Notes under the pieces: model-generated
Told to the model about the DNA's origin: nothing
The model's database searches: none
The model's input: the letters and a program-made list of their open reading frames with translations, nothing else
Shown here: positions 37,333 to 46,303 of the stretch, piece by piece
Layout of the letters: every line of letters begins with the position of its first letter
Numbering within the stretch: position 1 is the first letter of the stretch
Position numbers and translations under genes: made by a program
NCBI RefSeq assembly: GCF_021088345.1
Contig: NZ_CP088156.1
Location: 2,108,001 to 2,172,000, forward strand
Reading direction: 5' to 3'
DNA from: Bradyrhizobium ontarionense
GTDB taxonomy: Bacteria > Pseudomonadota > Alphaproteobacteria > Rhizobiales > Xanthobacteraceae
Length of the DNA: 64,000 nucleotides

Positions 37333-37896
37333 GTGCCCGACGCCCTTGAACTCCTGAAGACCCGCCGTTCCGTGAAGCCGCGCGAGATGAGCGGCCCCGG
37401 CCCCTCCCCCGCCGAGCTCGACACCATCCTGACCATCGGCGCCCGCGTGCCCGACCACGGCAAGCTCGCGCCCTGGCGCTTCATCGTGTTCGAGGGCGAG
37501 GCCCGCCTGCGCGCCGGCGAGGTCATCGCCGCCGTGTTCGCTGGGAAGAACCCACAGGCGAGCGCGGCTGATATCGAGGTCGAGAAGAGGCGCTTCGCCG
37601 AGGCACCGCTCGTGATTGGGCTTGTCAGCTTCACCAAGCCGCACCCCAAGGTGCCGGCCTATGAGCAGGAGCTGTCGGCCGGGGCGAGCGCGATGAACAT
37701 CCTCACCGCCGCCACTGCATTGGGTTACGGCGCCTGCTGGCTGTCCGGCTGGTTCATGTTCGATCGCGACGTGCTCGACGGGCTCGGGCTGAAGCCGGAG
37801 GAGAAGCTCGCCGGCCTCATTCACATCGGCAAGCCGACCAGGCCGAGCGAGGACCGCCCGCGCCCGGCGCTGGCGGATATCGTGACGAGGTTCTGA
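37333..37896 (+). CDS. Nitroreductase-family FMN oxidoreductase
   Basis: A 187-residue protein from GTG 37333. N-terminal FMN-phosphate motif: ALELLKTRRSVKPREM. Then GARVPDHGKLAPWRFIVFEG (flavin contacts), SAGASAMNILTAATALGYGACWLSG (the long central helix) and LAGLIHIGKPTRPSEDRPRP at the end. These enzymes reduce nitro groups, quinones or similar with NAD(P)H as dimers. It resembles the YdjA group by length. Divergent from the winged-helix regulator. Confidence 0.93.
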   Translation: MPDALELLKTRRSVKPREMSGPGPSPAELDTILTIGARVPDHGKLAPWRFIVFEGEARLRAGEVIAAVFAGKNPQASAADIEVEKRRFAEAPLVIGLVSFTKPHPKVPAYEQELSAGASAMNILTAATALGYGACWLSGWFMFDRDVLDGLGLKPEEKLAGLIHIGKPTRPSEDRPRPALADIVTRF

Positions 37897-37918
37897 GCGC
37901 GCTCGTAGGAGCGGTCGT

Positions 37919-38058
37919 GTAGGGTGGGCAAAGGCGCGCGCCCTGCTGTCTGCCCCGTGCGAGATCGCGGTGGCGCCGTGCCCACCGTCTGGCAGCGGAA
38001 TAGGCGGCCCGACGGTGGGCACGCTGCCGCCTTGCGGCGGCTGCTTTGCCCACCCTAC
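37919..38058. repeat. Dispersed palindrome GTAGGGTGGGCAAAG...CTTTGCCCACCCTAC, copy A
   Basis: A full 140-bp copy with perfect 15-base ends and internal GTGCCCACCGTC/GACGGTGGGCAC. Other copies are at 48888, 57141 and 60552. Confidence 0.8.
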
Positions 38059-38069
38059 GCGCCCCATCC

Positions 38070-40544
38070 TCACGCCGCCTTCGACGGTCGCGTGCCGAAC
38101 CGCGCCAGCAGATCGGCGATCTCGGAGGGCGGCCGCGCCGCGCTGAACAGGAAGCCCTGGACCTGGTTGCAGCCTTCAGCGCGCAGCCAGTCGAGCTGTT
38201 CGGCGGTCTCGACACCTTCGGCCGTGGTCGTGATGTTGAGACTCCTCCCGAGCCCCGAAATCGCGCGGACGATGGCGACGCAGTCAGAGCGCTGCGTCAC
38301 ATCCTTCACGAAAGAGCGGTCGATCTTGATCTTGTCGAACGGGAAGCTGCGCAGATAGCTCAGGCTGGAATAGCCGGTGCCGAAATCGTCCATCGAGATG
38401 CGGATGCCAAGCCGCCGCAGCTGATGCAAGGTCGCGAGATTGGCCTCGGTCTCGGCCAGCAGGATCGACTCGGTGATCTCCAGCTCGAGCCGCTCCGGCG
38501 CCAGCGCCGACTGCGCCAGCGCCTGGACCACCACCTGCACCAGGTTGCGGCTGCGAAACTGCGCCGCCGAGAGGTTCACGGCGAGCTTGATGCCGTCGGG
38601 CCATTTCGCAGCTTCATGACAGGCTTCGCGCAGAACCCATTCCCCGAGCGGCACGATCAGCCCGATATCCTCGGCGACGGGGATGAAGTCGGCCGGCGAG
38701 ATCATACCCTTGTCCGGATGACGCCAGCGAAGCAGGCATTCGAAGCCGGCGATGGCATTGGTGGCGACGTCGACCAGCGGCTGGTAGTGCAACTCGAACT
38801 CAGACTGCGCGAAGGCACGACGCAGGTCATGCTCCATATCGCGACGCTTCTGCGCCTGGAGATCCATCTCCTTCTCGAAGAAGCGATGCACGCGGCCGCG
38901 GTCCCGCTTGGCGCGGTAGAGCGCCATGTCGGCGTTCTTCATCAGCTCCTCGCAGCTCGCGCCGTCGCCCGGAGAGAGCGCAATGCCGATCGAGGCGCCG
39001 ATCACCAGCTCGTTGCCGTCGATATCATAGGGGGCGCTGAGCGCCGCGATCAGACGGCCGGCGCACTCGCTCGCGTCCTTCGCGCCGGTGTGGCCGAGGA
39101 TCACGGCGAACTCGTCGCCGCCCAGCCGCGCCGCAAGATGGCCGCCATGCATCTGCTGCCTGAGCCGGCCCGCGACAGCCTGCAGCAGGCGGTCACCCAT
39201 CGGGTGGCCGAACGAATCGTTGACGGTCTTGAACAGGTCGAGGTCGATGCACATCACCGCGATGCGCTTGGCATCCGACGCGGCGCCATCGAGCTCCTGC
39301 GTGAGGCGCTGCTGAAAGAACTCGCGGTTCGGCAGGCCCGTGAGGCCGTCATGATGTGCCATATAGGCGATGCGCGCCTCGGCGCGGCGGCGCTCGGTGA
39401 TGTCGACGATGGCCACCAGCACGCCGTCGCGACCATCGAACGCGATCTCGCGTCCGTAGGTCAGCACCTCGATCTCGCTGCCGTCGGCCTTGCGATGGCG
39501 CCAGTCGCGGTTGAACTGATCGCCGTCGGCAAGGCGCAACAGCGCGTCATCGAGCGTCTCCCATTCGCCCGGCGGCCACAGGTCCCAGACGCTCTTGCGC
39601 AGGAAATCCGCGCGGCCGTAGCCATAGTGCCTCACCAGCGCATCGTTGACGTTGAGAAACTGAGCCGTCTTCCTGTCGAGGATGCACATCGGCACCGGAT
39701 TGGCATCGAACAGCAGCCGGAACGACGCTTCACGCCGCTTCAGCGCCGTGACGTCGGAGATGGTCAGCGAGACGATGTCACCGAACGCATGGGCGCCGAG
39801 TCGCAGGCTGCGGTCGTCACAGTCGAACTCGAACTGATCGCGTTCGCCGTCAACCACCACCTTGAACAGTCGCGCCATCACCTCGGGCGTGCACAGCATG
39901 TTGCCGCCCTGCTTGAGCCGATGCCATTGCAGCGTCGCAGTCGGCAATCTGAGCAACTCGGCCGCAGCATGGTTGTGGTGAACGACCTGAAAGTCGCTCG
40001 GCGCACCCGCGCTGTCGCGGATGGTCGCGAGCGAGACGACGCCGTCATCCGTCGTCGAGAAGATCGCATCGAGCAGATTGTACTGCGTCGCGCGCTCGTT
40101 GACATACGTGCCGACGAGCGTGCTGCCCCAACGCGAGTTGGTCGGCAGCGCCAGAACGTCGTAGGTGCGAACCATGCCGTCGCGCACGCAATGCCCGCTG
40201 GCGAGGTAAGGCTCGCCACTGGCAAGCGCACAATTGGCAGCCTCCACCAGCACGGTGGCGCAGTCCGGCGACACGGCTTCGAGCGCAATGTCCCAGCGCT
40301 CGTCCTGCAGCCATTGCTGGACGTAGCGGCCGCTGCGCGAAATCTCCAGGCGGCCATCCTCGTTGTTGAGCACCGCGATATGGTCGGCGAGACGGCCGAG
40401 GCTGCCCAGCATCACGTCTTCGTAACGCGGCAGGCGCTGGCCGGGCTTCAACGCCGCCTGCCATTTGCGCCTGAGCACCGGAATGTCGTCAAAGAGATCG
40501 CTGCTGATCGTCGTTGACGCCTTGTTCTTCGCAGCACTCATCAT
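38070..40544 (-). CDS. PAS-GGDEF-EAL cyclic-di-GMP enzyme
   Basis: An 824-residue cytoplasmic protein. N-terminal sensory region of about 390 residues with PAS folds (SFRLLFDANPVPMCILDR near 285, and an earlier one). GGDEF domain about 400-560 with intact RLGGDEFAVIL. EAL domain about 575-815 with GFECLLRWRHP (ECL for EAL), ITESILLAETEANL, DDFGTGYSSLSYL and KIDRSFVKDV. Both halves keep their key residues, so it could make or break down c-di-GMP. The signal sensed is unknown. The start may be ATG 40544 or the next ATG at 40541. Confidence 0.93.
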   Translation of the reverse strand: MMSAAKNKASTTISSDLFDDIPVLRRKWQAALKPGQRLPRYEDVMLGSLGRLADHIAVLNNEDGRLEISRSGRYVQQWLQDERWDIALEAVSPDCATVLVEAANCALASGEPYLASGHCVRDGMVRTYDVLALPTNSRWGSTLVGTYVNERATQYNLLDAIFSTTDDGVVSLATIRDSAGAPSDFQVVHHNHAAAELLRLPTATLQWHRLKQGGNMLCTPEVMARLFKVVVDGERDQFEFDCDDRSLRLGAHAFGDIVSLTISDVTALKRREASFRLLFDANPVPMCILDRKTAQFLNVNDALVRHYGYGRADFLRKSVWDLWPPGEWETLDDALLRLADGDQFNRDWRHRKADGSEIEVLTYGREIAFDGRDGVLVAIVDITERRRAEARIAYMAHHDGLTGLPNREFFQQRLTQELDGAASDAKRIAVMCIDLDLFKTVNDSFGHPMGDRLLQAVAGRLRQQMHGGHLAARLGGDEFAVILGHTGAKDASECAGRLIAALSAPYDIDGNELVIGASIGIALSPGDGASCEELMKNADMALYRAKRDRGRVHRFFEKEMDLQAQKRRDMEHDLRRAFAQSEFELHYQPLVDVATNAIAGFECLLRWRHPDKGMISPADFIPVAEDIGLIVPLGEWVLREACHEAAKWPDGIKLAVNLSAAQFRSRNLVQVVVQALAQSALAPERLELEITESILLAETEANLATLHQLRRLGIRISMDDFGTGYSSLSYLRSFPFDKIKIDRSFVKDVTQRSDCVAIVRAISGLGRSLNITTTAEGVETAEQLDWLRAEGCNQVQGFLFSAARPPSEIADLLARFGTRPSKAA

Positions 40545-41352
40545 TTTCTACTCAATCGCCACCCTGTCGGTCCCAGCGGTATCTGAAGCAGACGCGGCTT
40601 TAACGAGCTGTAAATTGATAGGCTTCGCGCCTCGCGCGCACCAATTGTGACAGTTTTAAGTGGTTCCATGGTTATCGCGCATTAGCGACTGTGACAGCAT
40701 CGCTTCACGTTCATGGTCGATGTCGCAACACGCGGCGGCTACGGCATTGATGCGGATGTGAGCTCGCGATCTCGCGACAAGATCTGCCCGAGTCTTGCTG
40801 ACTGAACCGCCCTCTTCGAATAGAGGGCGCAGGGAGGACCGGACCTCGACTGAGGCCCGTGGCCCGCCTGCGAAAAAAATGCAGGCGGCAGGTACCACAG
40901 GTTCAGCCGGACGACCCGGCCCTCCCTACGCGATGGCTGAACGGCTGCTTCGCGTTCTCCCTGGTGCACCGGGCTTTCTGGCCACCATCCCCCGCACGAC
41001 GCGCGAGCGTCGATCCGAGGTTGACAATCAGCATCGGGATGTCAGGACCGCGCGACTTGACCGTGCGTGCCGAATTGTTCGTCGGCGCAAGGAGACCTCG
41101 CGCTGCAATCCAACACGCCCACCGCTCCCCGCCCCGCGTGTCGTGACGACCGCGATACGCCCCTTGTGTTCAGAAAGTCTGCCAGAATGCGCGAACGGGC
41201 GGTTCTCGCAAAACCGCCCGTCGCTGGATCTGAGCCCGTTACGCCCCAAACGCGGCAGAGCCTGTATCAGAGCGAGGGACAGCTCCGGTGATCTTCCTCA
41301 ACCCGAACAGTTGCAAGGGCTTCGAGCCCATACAAGGCAAGGAAGGGAGTGG
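40545..41352. other. 808-bp region with no convincing gene, left flank of an IS110 element
   Basis: Long open frames run through this stretch in more than one phase, but composition (Arg/Pro/Ser-rich, no domain) is not protein-like. I read the part from about 40850 to 41290 as old repetitive Bradyrhizobium sequence, from style alone. The 3' part just before 41353 may belong to the insertion element. Confidence 0.45.
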
Positions 41353-42321
41353 ATGATGACACAAATCGTAAACGGTGTCGCTGGCATCGATGTCGCCAAG
41401 GACAAGGTCGACGGCTGCATTCGCAAGCTCGGCTTACGGCAGACGTTCCCGAGCAGTTCGCACGGGCACCGCCAGCTCATGGCCTTGCTTCGCAAGCACA
41501 AGGTGACAAAGGCCGTCATGGAGGCCAGCGGCGGCTATGAGCGCGAATGGGCCAAGGCGCTGCGCGAGGCGGGGATAGAGGTGCGGATCGTTGATCCCAA
41601 ACGGGTTCGCAGCTTCGCCTTGTCGGCGGGTCGACTGGCGAAGAACGATACGATCGACGCAGAGATGATCGCCTGGTTCGCCGAGACGTTCGACGAGGCA
41701 CCGAGCCAGACCTACGATGCTGCACGCGAGGAACTGGCGGGGCTGGTGAAAGCGCGCAAGAACCTGATGGATCTGAAAACCCGTTTGCAGAACCAGAACG
41801 AGCATGTTGTACCGGGATTGGCGCAGAAGGCCCATTCCCAGGTGTTGAAGATGCTCGCGGCCCAGATTGCAAAGCTCGAGGCTGCGATCTCCGCCAAGGT
41901 CAAGGCGACACCGGAATTTGCCGAGCGCGCCAAGATCATCGAAAGTGTGCCGGGGCTTGCCGGCACGACCTCCGCGCTTCTCATTGCAGGAGCGCCGGAG
42001 CTCGGCAAGGTGAGTGACAGGATCGCCGCTGCCCTGATCGGCGTTGCCCCTTATGACGACGACAGCGGCAAGCGCCGCGGCGAGCGTCACATCAAGGGCG
42101 GACGACGTTGGGTGAGAAACGGCCTGTTCCTTCCCTGCCTCGGCGCAGCGACGCAACACAATCCGGTGCTCAGCGCCTACTATGAGCGCCTCATCGCCAA
42201 GGGCAAGGAGCCAAAAGTGGCGCTCATCGCATGCATGCGCAAGCTGATCATCATCCTCAACACGATGATCGCTCGCGGTGAGAGGTGGAATCCCAAGCCG
42301 CTACGGACCGCGGTGAGCTGA
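41353..42321 (+). CDS. IS110-family transposase
   Basis: A 322-residue recombinase. N-terminal RuvC-like DEDD domain: GIDVAKDKVDGC (first D), VMEASGGYERE (E), and RSFALSAGRLAKNDTIDAEM (Asp pair). C-terminal transposase_20 domain with the serine-bearing SVPGLAGTTSALLI and helical GKRRGERHIKGGRRWVRNGLF. Length is normal and no stop or frameshift is seen, so it is probably intact. Wording such as EASGGYE and GRLAKNDTIDA resembles the IS1111 group. Element ends were not determined. A longer frame starting at 40795 is not coding. Confidence 0.9.
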   Translation: MMTQIVNGVAGIDVAKDKVDGCIRKLGLRQTFPSSSHGHRQLMALLRKHKVTKAVMEASGGYEREWAKALREAGIEVRIVDPKRVRSFALSAGRLAKNDTIDAEMIAWFAETFDEAPSQTYDAAREELAGLVKARKNLMDLKTRLQNQNEHVVPGLAQKAHSQVLKMLAAQIAKLEAAISAKVKATPEFAERAKIIESVPGLAGTTSALLIAGAPELGKVSDRIAAALIGVAPYDDDSGKRRGERHIKGGRRWVRNGLFLPCLGAATQHNPVLSAYYERLIAKGKEPKVALIACMRKLIIILNTMIARGERWNPKPLRTAVS

Positions 42322-42516
42322 TCGAGCGCTCTACCGCGCTCGGTCCACGACCGAGCGCATGCCAAGTCCTCAGGACGGCGAGCGGACGGGGTCAAGGCCT
42401 TCAGCCGCCGAAGGCGGGGGCGCGTCTCGCGCCAGCCTTGAGGCCGGCCGTTCGCCGGCCTACCTCTCAGCACAGTTGCTCATCTCGAGGCGGGATGGGC
42501 AGAAAGATCGACCTGA

Positions 42517-42570
42517 TTTGCCCGACGGCGCAAGGACTAATAACTGCGACAAATTAACCCGTCGGGCAAA
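42517..42570. repeat. 12-bp inverted repeat TTTGCCCGACGG...CCGTCGGGCAAA
   Basis: Exact 12-base arms separated by 30 bases. The spacer is AT-rich relative to its surroundings. It lies outside the transposase and may mark a pre-existing repeat flanking the insertion. Confidence 0.55.
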
Positions 42571-42589
42571 GGCGTACGAGTTGGCAAGC

Positions 42590-42654
42590 CGCCCGCATGA
42601 GCGCAGCAGAATGCGGGACGTTATCCTGGGCCTCGCTGCGCTCACCCGCGCTAC
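42590..42654. repeat. Copy of the GCCCGCATGAGCGCAGCA repeat family
   Basis: GCCCGCATGAGCGCAGCAGAATGCGGG matches the hairpin family at 35940 (one arm slightly changed); a further CTCACCCGCGCTAC end follows. Confidence 0.55.
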
Positions 42655-42701
42655 GCTCGCTGAGCCGTCAATGCGACAACCGCAACCCGCGGGCCAAGAG
42701 G

Positions 42702-43094
42702 CTAGGACGCGGCCGCGATGGCTTCAATCTCGATGACGAATTCCGGACGGACCAAGCCGGCCACCACGATCAGCGTCGTCGTTGGAGGCGTTCCGGAAAA
42801 GTGCCGGTCGCGTGACTGCCTGTAGCCCGGCATGTGCTCACGCGCCGTGACATAGACGCTGAGGCGGACGACGTTCGCCAGCGTCATGCCATCTTCGGCC
42901 AGGATGGCAGCAATGTTTGCGAAGCAGAGATCGGCCTGCGCCTCACTATCCTCGGGAATGCGCCCGTCAGGTCCGACGCCGAGTTGCCCTGCAGTGAACA
43001 CCAGTCGGTGGTCGGCCGGCACGGCCATCCCATGACTGTATCGCGCCAACGGCGGCAGAATCGATGACGGAGACAATGCGCGCACGGCTCTCAT
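42702..43094 (-). CDS. RidA-family (YjgF/YER057c/UK114) protein
   Basis: A 130-residue protein with the RidA fold signature: LPPLARYSHGMAV, VFTAGQLGVGPDG, QADLCFANIAAILAEDGMTLANVVRLSVYVTA, and a final VRPEFVIEIEAIA that follows the family's P-x-xxxEI-x-A end. The arginine that binds substrate in active RidA enzymes (in a VAxLxRPE context) appears as GLVRPEF. It may deaminate reactive enamines/imines. It sits alone next to the IS110 element. Confidence 0.9.
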   Translation of the reverse strand: MRAVRALSPSSILPPLARYSHGMAVPADHRLVFTAGQLGVGPDGRIPEDSEAQADLCFANIAAILAEDGMTLANVVRLSVYVTAREHMPGYRQSRDRHFSGTPPTTTLIVVAGLVRPEFVIEIEAIAAAS

Positions 43095-43376
43095 CCTGAT
43101 CGAGAATGGGAAGGTGATACGATCAATGTTAGTGGAGGCTGCTGCGCTTCGTCAACAAGATGCCGTCATGCAGACCCGCGTGATGCTTCTGGCGCATAGT
43201 CGTAATGTGAGCCGAGCGCTCCATGACGAGCAACTCACAGGATGGCTCCTCCGAACTATTGAGTTATGGTGGCGGTCGCCCCGGGGGCGAAGCGGCATGC
43301 CGGACCGTCTCCCGGGTATCGCCGCGCTGACCCGGGCTGCTCTCTCCATAAGCGTCACTCGTCCTCGAGGCGAATG

Positions 43377-43526
43377 TCAGCGTCGCTGAGGGGCATTGAT
43401 GACAAGCTCAATGTCCTCAGGCTCGACCTTGCTGCCATGGCAAAGCTCATTCAGCTCGTCGAACGTGATCCAGCCCTTGCGTTCGCCGATCTCGACGGCG
43501 CGGCGGATGATGTCGGACACGCGCAT
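43377..43526 (-). CDS. Stand-alone sigma-70 region-1.1-like mini-protein
   Basis: A 49-residue protein, MRVSDIIRRAVEIGERKG then WITFDELNELCHGSKVEPED and IELVINA. It matches the sigma-70 region 1.1 pattern (helix, KGYxTYDELNxL, then VxPExIDxxI) but nothing else of a sigma factor is present. In primary sigma factors this module blocks DNA binding by free sigma and occupies the RNA polymerase channel. GGGAG lies 7 bases before the ATG at 43526; an upstream ATG at 43553 has no such site. It is below normal gene-calling length, yet similar short proteins occur in Bradyrhizobium. Confidence 0.6.
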   Translation of the reverse strand: MRVSDIIRRAVEIGERKGWITFDELNELCHGSKVEPEDIELVINAPQRR

Positions 43527-43620
43527 GTGGCTCTCCCGATGAATGGTCTTCATAGATGGGGAGAAGAGTCGGACTCCTGCTGGAGTCGGGGACGGTTGCT
43601 TGCCGGGCGGAACCTCTCTG

Positions 43621-43834
43621 CGTCATTCCGGGGCGCGCGGAGCCGAGGCCGACGCCAGTCGGCCTCGAGCGCAGAGCGAGCCCGGAATCCATAGCCACTG
43701 CCGGTCAAGGCGAAGCGGATTGCGCATGGCGCTTTTCATCGAACCAATTAGCGCCTGTGATTATGGATTCCGGGCTCATTCGCGCTGCTCCAAAATGGCT
43801 GCGCCATTTTGCGCGCGAACGCCCCGGAATGACG
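43621..43834. repeat. 214-bp nested inverted-repeat element
   Basis: Outer ends CGTCATTCCGGGGCG/CGCCCCGGAATGACG are a perfect 15-bp inverted pair; inner AGCCCGGAATCCATA/TATGGATTCCGGGCT are another perfect 15-bp pair. It lies in a 394-bp gene-free stretch (43554-43947). There is no ORF inside that looks coding. Likely a non-autonomous repeat element. Confidence 0.75.
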
Positions 43835-43947
43835 GCGTGGAGAGCGCTGACGCCCCGCATCAGCGGCGCTACTCGCAGGACGATTCCCCGGCGGGTGGCG
43901 CTGGCGTTCACCGGGGCTAGGAGGACATCACGCGAGCGAGCCGCCGC

Positions 43948-45024
43948 TCAACGCGCGAGCACTTCGACCTCGCCGTCGACGCCGTTGACGACGCTGAAGG
44001 AGCGCTCGAACACCTTGCCCTCGTTCTTGGCGATGGCGCGGTAGTCGCCTTCGGAGAGCACGACCTTCGGGAACGCGCCGATCGATTCCTTGATCACGTC
44101 GCCGCCGGGGTTGATGACCGACCAGGCGGTGTTGGCGAGCGCCTCGCCACCCTTGTCGGTCACGAGCTTCAGGGTGATGACCGCGGCGCGATGGGTGACG
44201 GTGACGTCGGTCAGCTTGCTGGCCTGGACGCGGATGTCGGAGCGCACCACGGCGTTGGCGTCGCCATAGTTCGAGACGATGTAATAGGTGCCCTCGGGGA
44301 GCATCAGCACGTCGCCGACGGCGACGTTCGGCACCACCGGCGGCCGCTCGCGGCCGTCGAACTGGCTGCCCTTGTAGATCGAGAACGAGATCTGGTTCTG
44401 CGGGATCTTGCTGGCGCCGACCCGGCCCTCGAGGCGCAGACCGCCGGCCGGCAGCAGGAAGGCCTCGCGATCGGTTTCCGCCTTCAGGTTCACTGACCGG
44501 ACCGCGCTGACGAGCCCGAGCGCCACGTGCACGACGTAGTTGCCGGGCGGCAGCACGATGTTCGGCGTCGCGCCGCGGTCCTCGCGCAGCATCTTGAAGG
44601 TGCCGGTCTCGTCGGGCCGATCGGCAAACACGCGCCAGACCAGGCCGCCATTGATGCCCGGCAGATCCTTGCCGTAGCGCGCCGAGAGCGACAGCACGCC
44701 CTGATTGGGTGCAGCCGCCGGCGGAGCGGCAATGGGGGGGATGGCGGCGGGCGCCCCTGGCGGAATCGCCGCGACCGGCGGTCCCGGCAACGCCTGCGGC
44801 GCGGGTGGCAGGATGGGGCCAGCCCCCGGGCCGGAGGGCGGGGCCAGGCTGACGGCGGCGCCGGGATCAGGCACCGCAGCCGGCGGAACCGGGGGCGGAC
44901 GATCGCTGAACAGCTGGGCGGCGGCCGGAGAGACAGCGAGCCCGGCGAGCAGGCACGACAAAACGGGCACAAGCCATAGCCGCCCGCTGCGCCGGAATCT
45001 GGTGAACCCGCGACCTGTCGTCAT
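43948..45024 (-). CDS. Exported Pro-rich protein with repeated beta domains
   Basis: A 358-residue protein with a signal peptide (LWLVPVLSCLLAGLAVSPAAA), a Pro/Ala/Gly-rich linker of about 70 residues, then a run of carboxypeptidase-regulatory/Ig-like beta units: LPPGNYVVHVALGLVS, LPAGGLRLEGRVG, LPEGTYYIVSNYGDANAV and LSEGDYRAIAKNEG. The phrase [LV]-x-x-G-x-Y-x-[VA] repeats at least four times, giving an extracellular or periplasmic beta stack. Role unknown. AGGGACG lies just before the ATG at 45024. Confidence 0.75.
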   Translation of the reverse strand: MTTGRGFTRFRRSGRLWLVPVLSCLLAGLAVSPAAAQLFSDRPPPVPPAAVPDPGAAVSLAPPSGPGAGPILPPAPQALPGPPVAAIPPGAPAAIPPIAAPPAAAPNQGVLSLSARYGKDLPGINGGLVWRVFADRPDETGTFKMLREDRGATPNIVLPPGNYVVHVALGLVSAVRSVNLKAETDREAFLLPAGGLRLEGRVGASKIPQNQISFSIYKGSQFDGRERPPVVPNVAVGDVLMLPEGTYYIVSNYGDANAVVRSDIRVQASKLTDVTVTHRAAVITLKLVTDKGGEALANTAWSVINPGGDVIKESIGAFPKVVLSEGDYRAIAKNEGKVFERSFSVVNGVDGEVEVLAR

Positions 45025-45286
45025 CGTCCCTGCTTTTGACCGAAAACGCGGCGAATTCAAGCCTCTACTGAACCAGCCGGGGAACCGCAGCCCAGGCCGC
45101 GCGGCTTGGTCGCAGGCTCGCACCAAGGGGCCAGCCGCCGCGATCGCCCGAGTTGCGGGAACTTCAAATCGGCGGCATCTGATGCCCCGGTCAGCCGGCA
45201 TAAAGGATGCTTCTGGTAAGTTTGAGGTGCGTCATGAGTCCGTTGCCGACTCGTTGCACACAGTTTGCGTAGGCGTGGAGACCACA

Positions 45287-46303
45287 GTGCTGGACATGTT
45301 GAAGGGACGCCGCCAGAGCGGGGCCGAAAGCGCCGATATCGGTCTCGGCACGATCCGCAAGCCGGTCATCGGCCTTGCGCTCGGGGGCGGCGCGGCACGC
45401 GGCTTCGCCCATATCGGCGTGATCCGGACCTTGATGGCGCACGGCATCGTGCCCGACGTGGTCGTCGGCACCTCGATCGGCGCCGTGGTCGGCGGCGCCT
45501 ATGCGGCCGGCCAGCTCGATACGTTGGAGGAATGGGCGCGCAGCCTGCAGATGCGCAACATCCTCGGCTATCTCGACATCCGCCTGAACGGCTCCGGCCT
45601 GATCGGCGGCGAGAAGCTCGCGGCCCAGCTCGAAGCCTCGCTCGGCCGCGTCACCATCGAGGAGCTGCCGATGAAGGTCGCCACCGTGGCGACCGAGATC
45701 CGCACCGGGCACGAGATCTGGCTGACCCATGGCAGTCTGGTCGACGCGATGCGCGCCTCCTACGCCCTGCCCGGCATCTTCGCGCCGGTGCTGATCGGCG
45801 ACCGCTGGCTGGTCGATGGCGCCATGGTCAATCCGGTGCCGGTGTCGGCGGCGCGCGCGCTTGGCGCCGAGATCGTGATCGCCGCCAACCTGTCGAGCGA
45901 CGTCTTCACGCATTCGACGACGATCTATTCCCATGGCCAGCCGGTCGAGGTGCCGGAGACGGTGATGGAGAGCACGCCGCCGAAGCGCCGCTTCGGCAAG
46001 CTGTTCTCGCCCGAGCGCGCCGTGAAGCGGCAGTTCTTCGGCGGCGGCGGCCGGCCGGGCATCTCCTCGGTCATGGTCGACGCCTTCAACATCATGCAGG
46101 ACCGCATCACCCGCGCGCGGCTCGCGGGCGATCCTCCCGATCTCTTGATCTCGCCGCGGGTCGGACAGATCGGCTGGTTCGACTTCCACCGCGCAGCCGA
46201 TCTGATCGCGTTCGGCACGAAGGCGGCCGAACGTGCGCTGGATTCGATCCAGGACGCGATCGGCGCGGTTGCGCCGAACGGCGGCGGGCCTACGCCGTCT
46301 TGA
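45287..46303 (+). CDS. Patatin-like phospholipase (RssA/NTE-type)
   Basis: A 338-residue protein from GTG 45287 (GGAG 6 bases upstream). Patatin motifs: LGGGAARGFAHIG (oxyanion loop), the nucleophile Ser63 in VVGTSIGAVVGG, and the catalytic Asp177 in WLVDGAMVNPVP. The serine-aspartate dyad is intact. No signal peptide, so it acts on membrane lipids from the cytosol or is exported by another route. It ends inside the 3' end of the convergent CBS gene (14-base overlap). Confidence 0.9.
   Translation: MLDMLKGRRQSGAESADIGLGTIRKPVIGLALGGGAARGFAHIGVIRTLMAHGIVPDVVVGTSIGAVVGGAYAAGQLDTLEEWARSLQMRNILGYLDIRLNGSGLIGGEKLAAQLEASLGRVTIEELPMKVATVATEIRTGHEIWLTHGSLVDAMRASYALPGIFAPVLIGDRWLVDGAMVNPVPVSAARALGAEIVIAANLSSDVFTHSTTIYSHGQPVEVPETVMESTPPKRRFGKLFSPERAVKRQFFGGGGRPGISSVMVDAFNIMQDRITRARLAGDPPDLLISPRVGQIGWFDFHRAADLIAFGTKAAERALDSIQDAIGAVAPNGGGPTPS

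Larger units (their letters stand above)
42322..42701. other. 380-bp non-coding region behind the IS110 transposase
   Basis: Holds a perfect 10-bp hairpin GCGCTCGGTC-CAC-GACCGAGCGC (42336-42358), a GC-rich stretch with short inverted repeats (GCCGGCC), an inverted repeat at 42517-42570 and a repeat copy at 42590. No gene seen. Part of it may be the transposon's right end and may encode a bridge RNA. Confidence 0.5.

Noticed and set aside
38046..40517. An 823-codon open frame on the plus strand opposite the PAS-GGDEF-EAL gene
   Set aside because: It is a GC-rich antisense shadow: composition is Arg/Gln/His-rich, no domain is seen, and the minus strand carries clear GGDEF and EAL motifs.
40795..41352. 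N-terminal extension of the IS110 transposase frame
   Set aside because: The extra 186 codons are low-complexity and unlike any IS110 protein; the true start is at the MMTQ codons at 41353.
43114..43389. 91-codon plus-strand frame next to RidA
   Set aside because: Poor coding composition and no ribosome-binding site; its end overlaps the better-supported sigma 1.1-like mini-gene.
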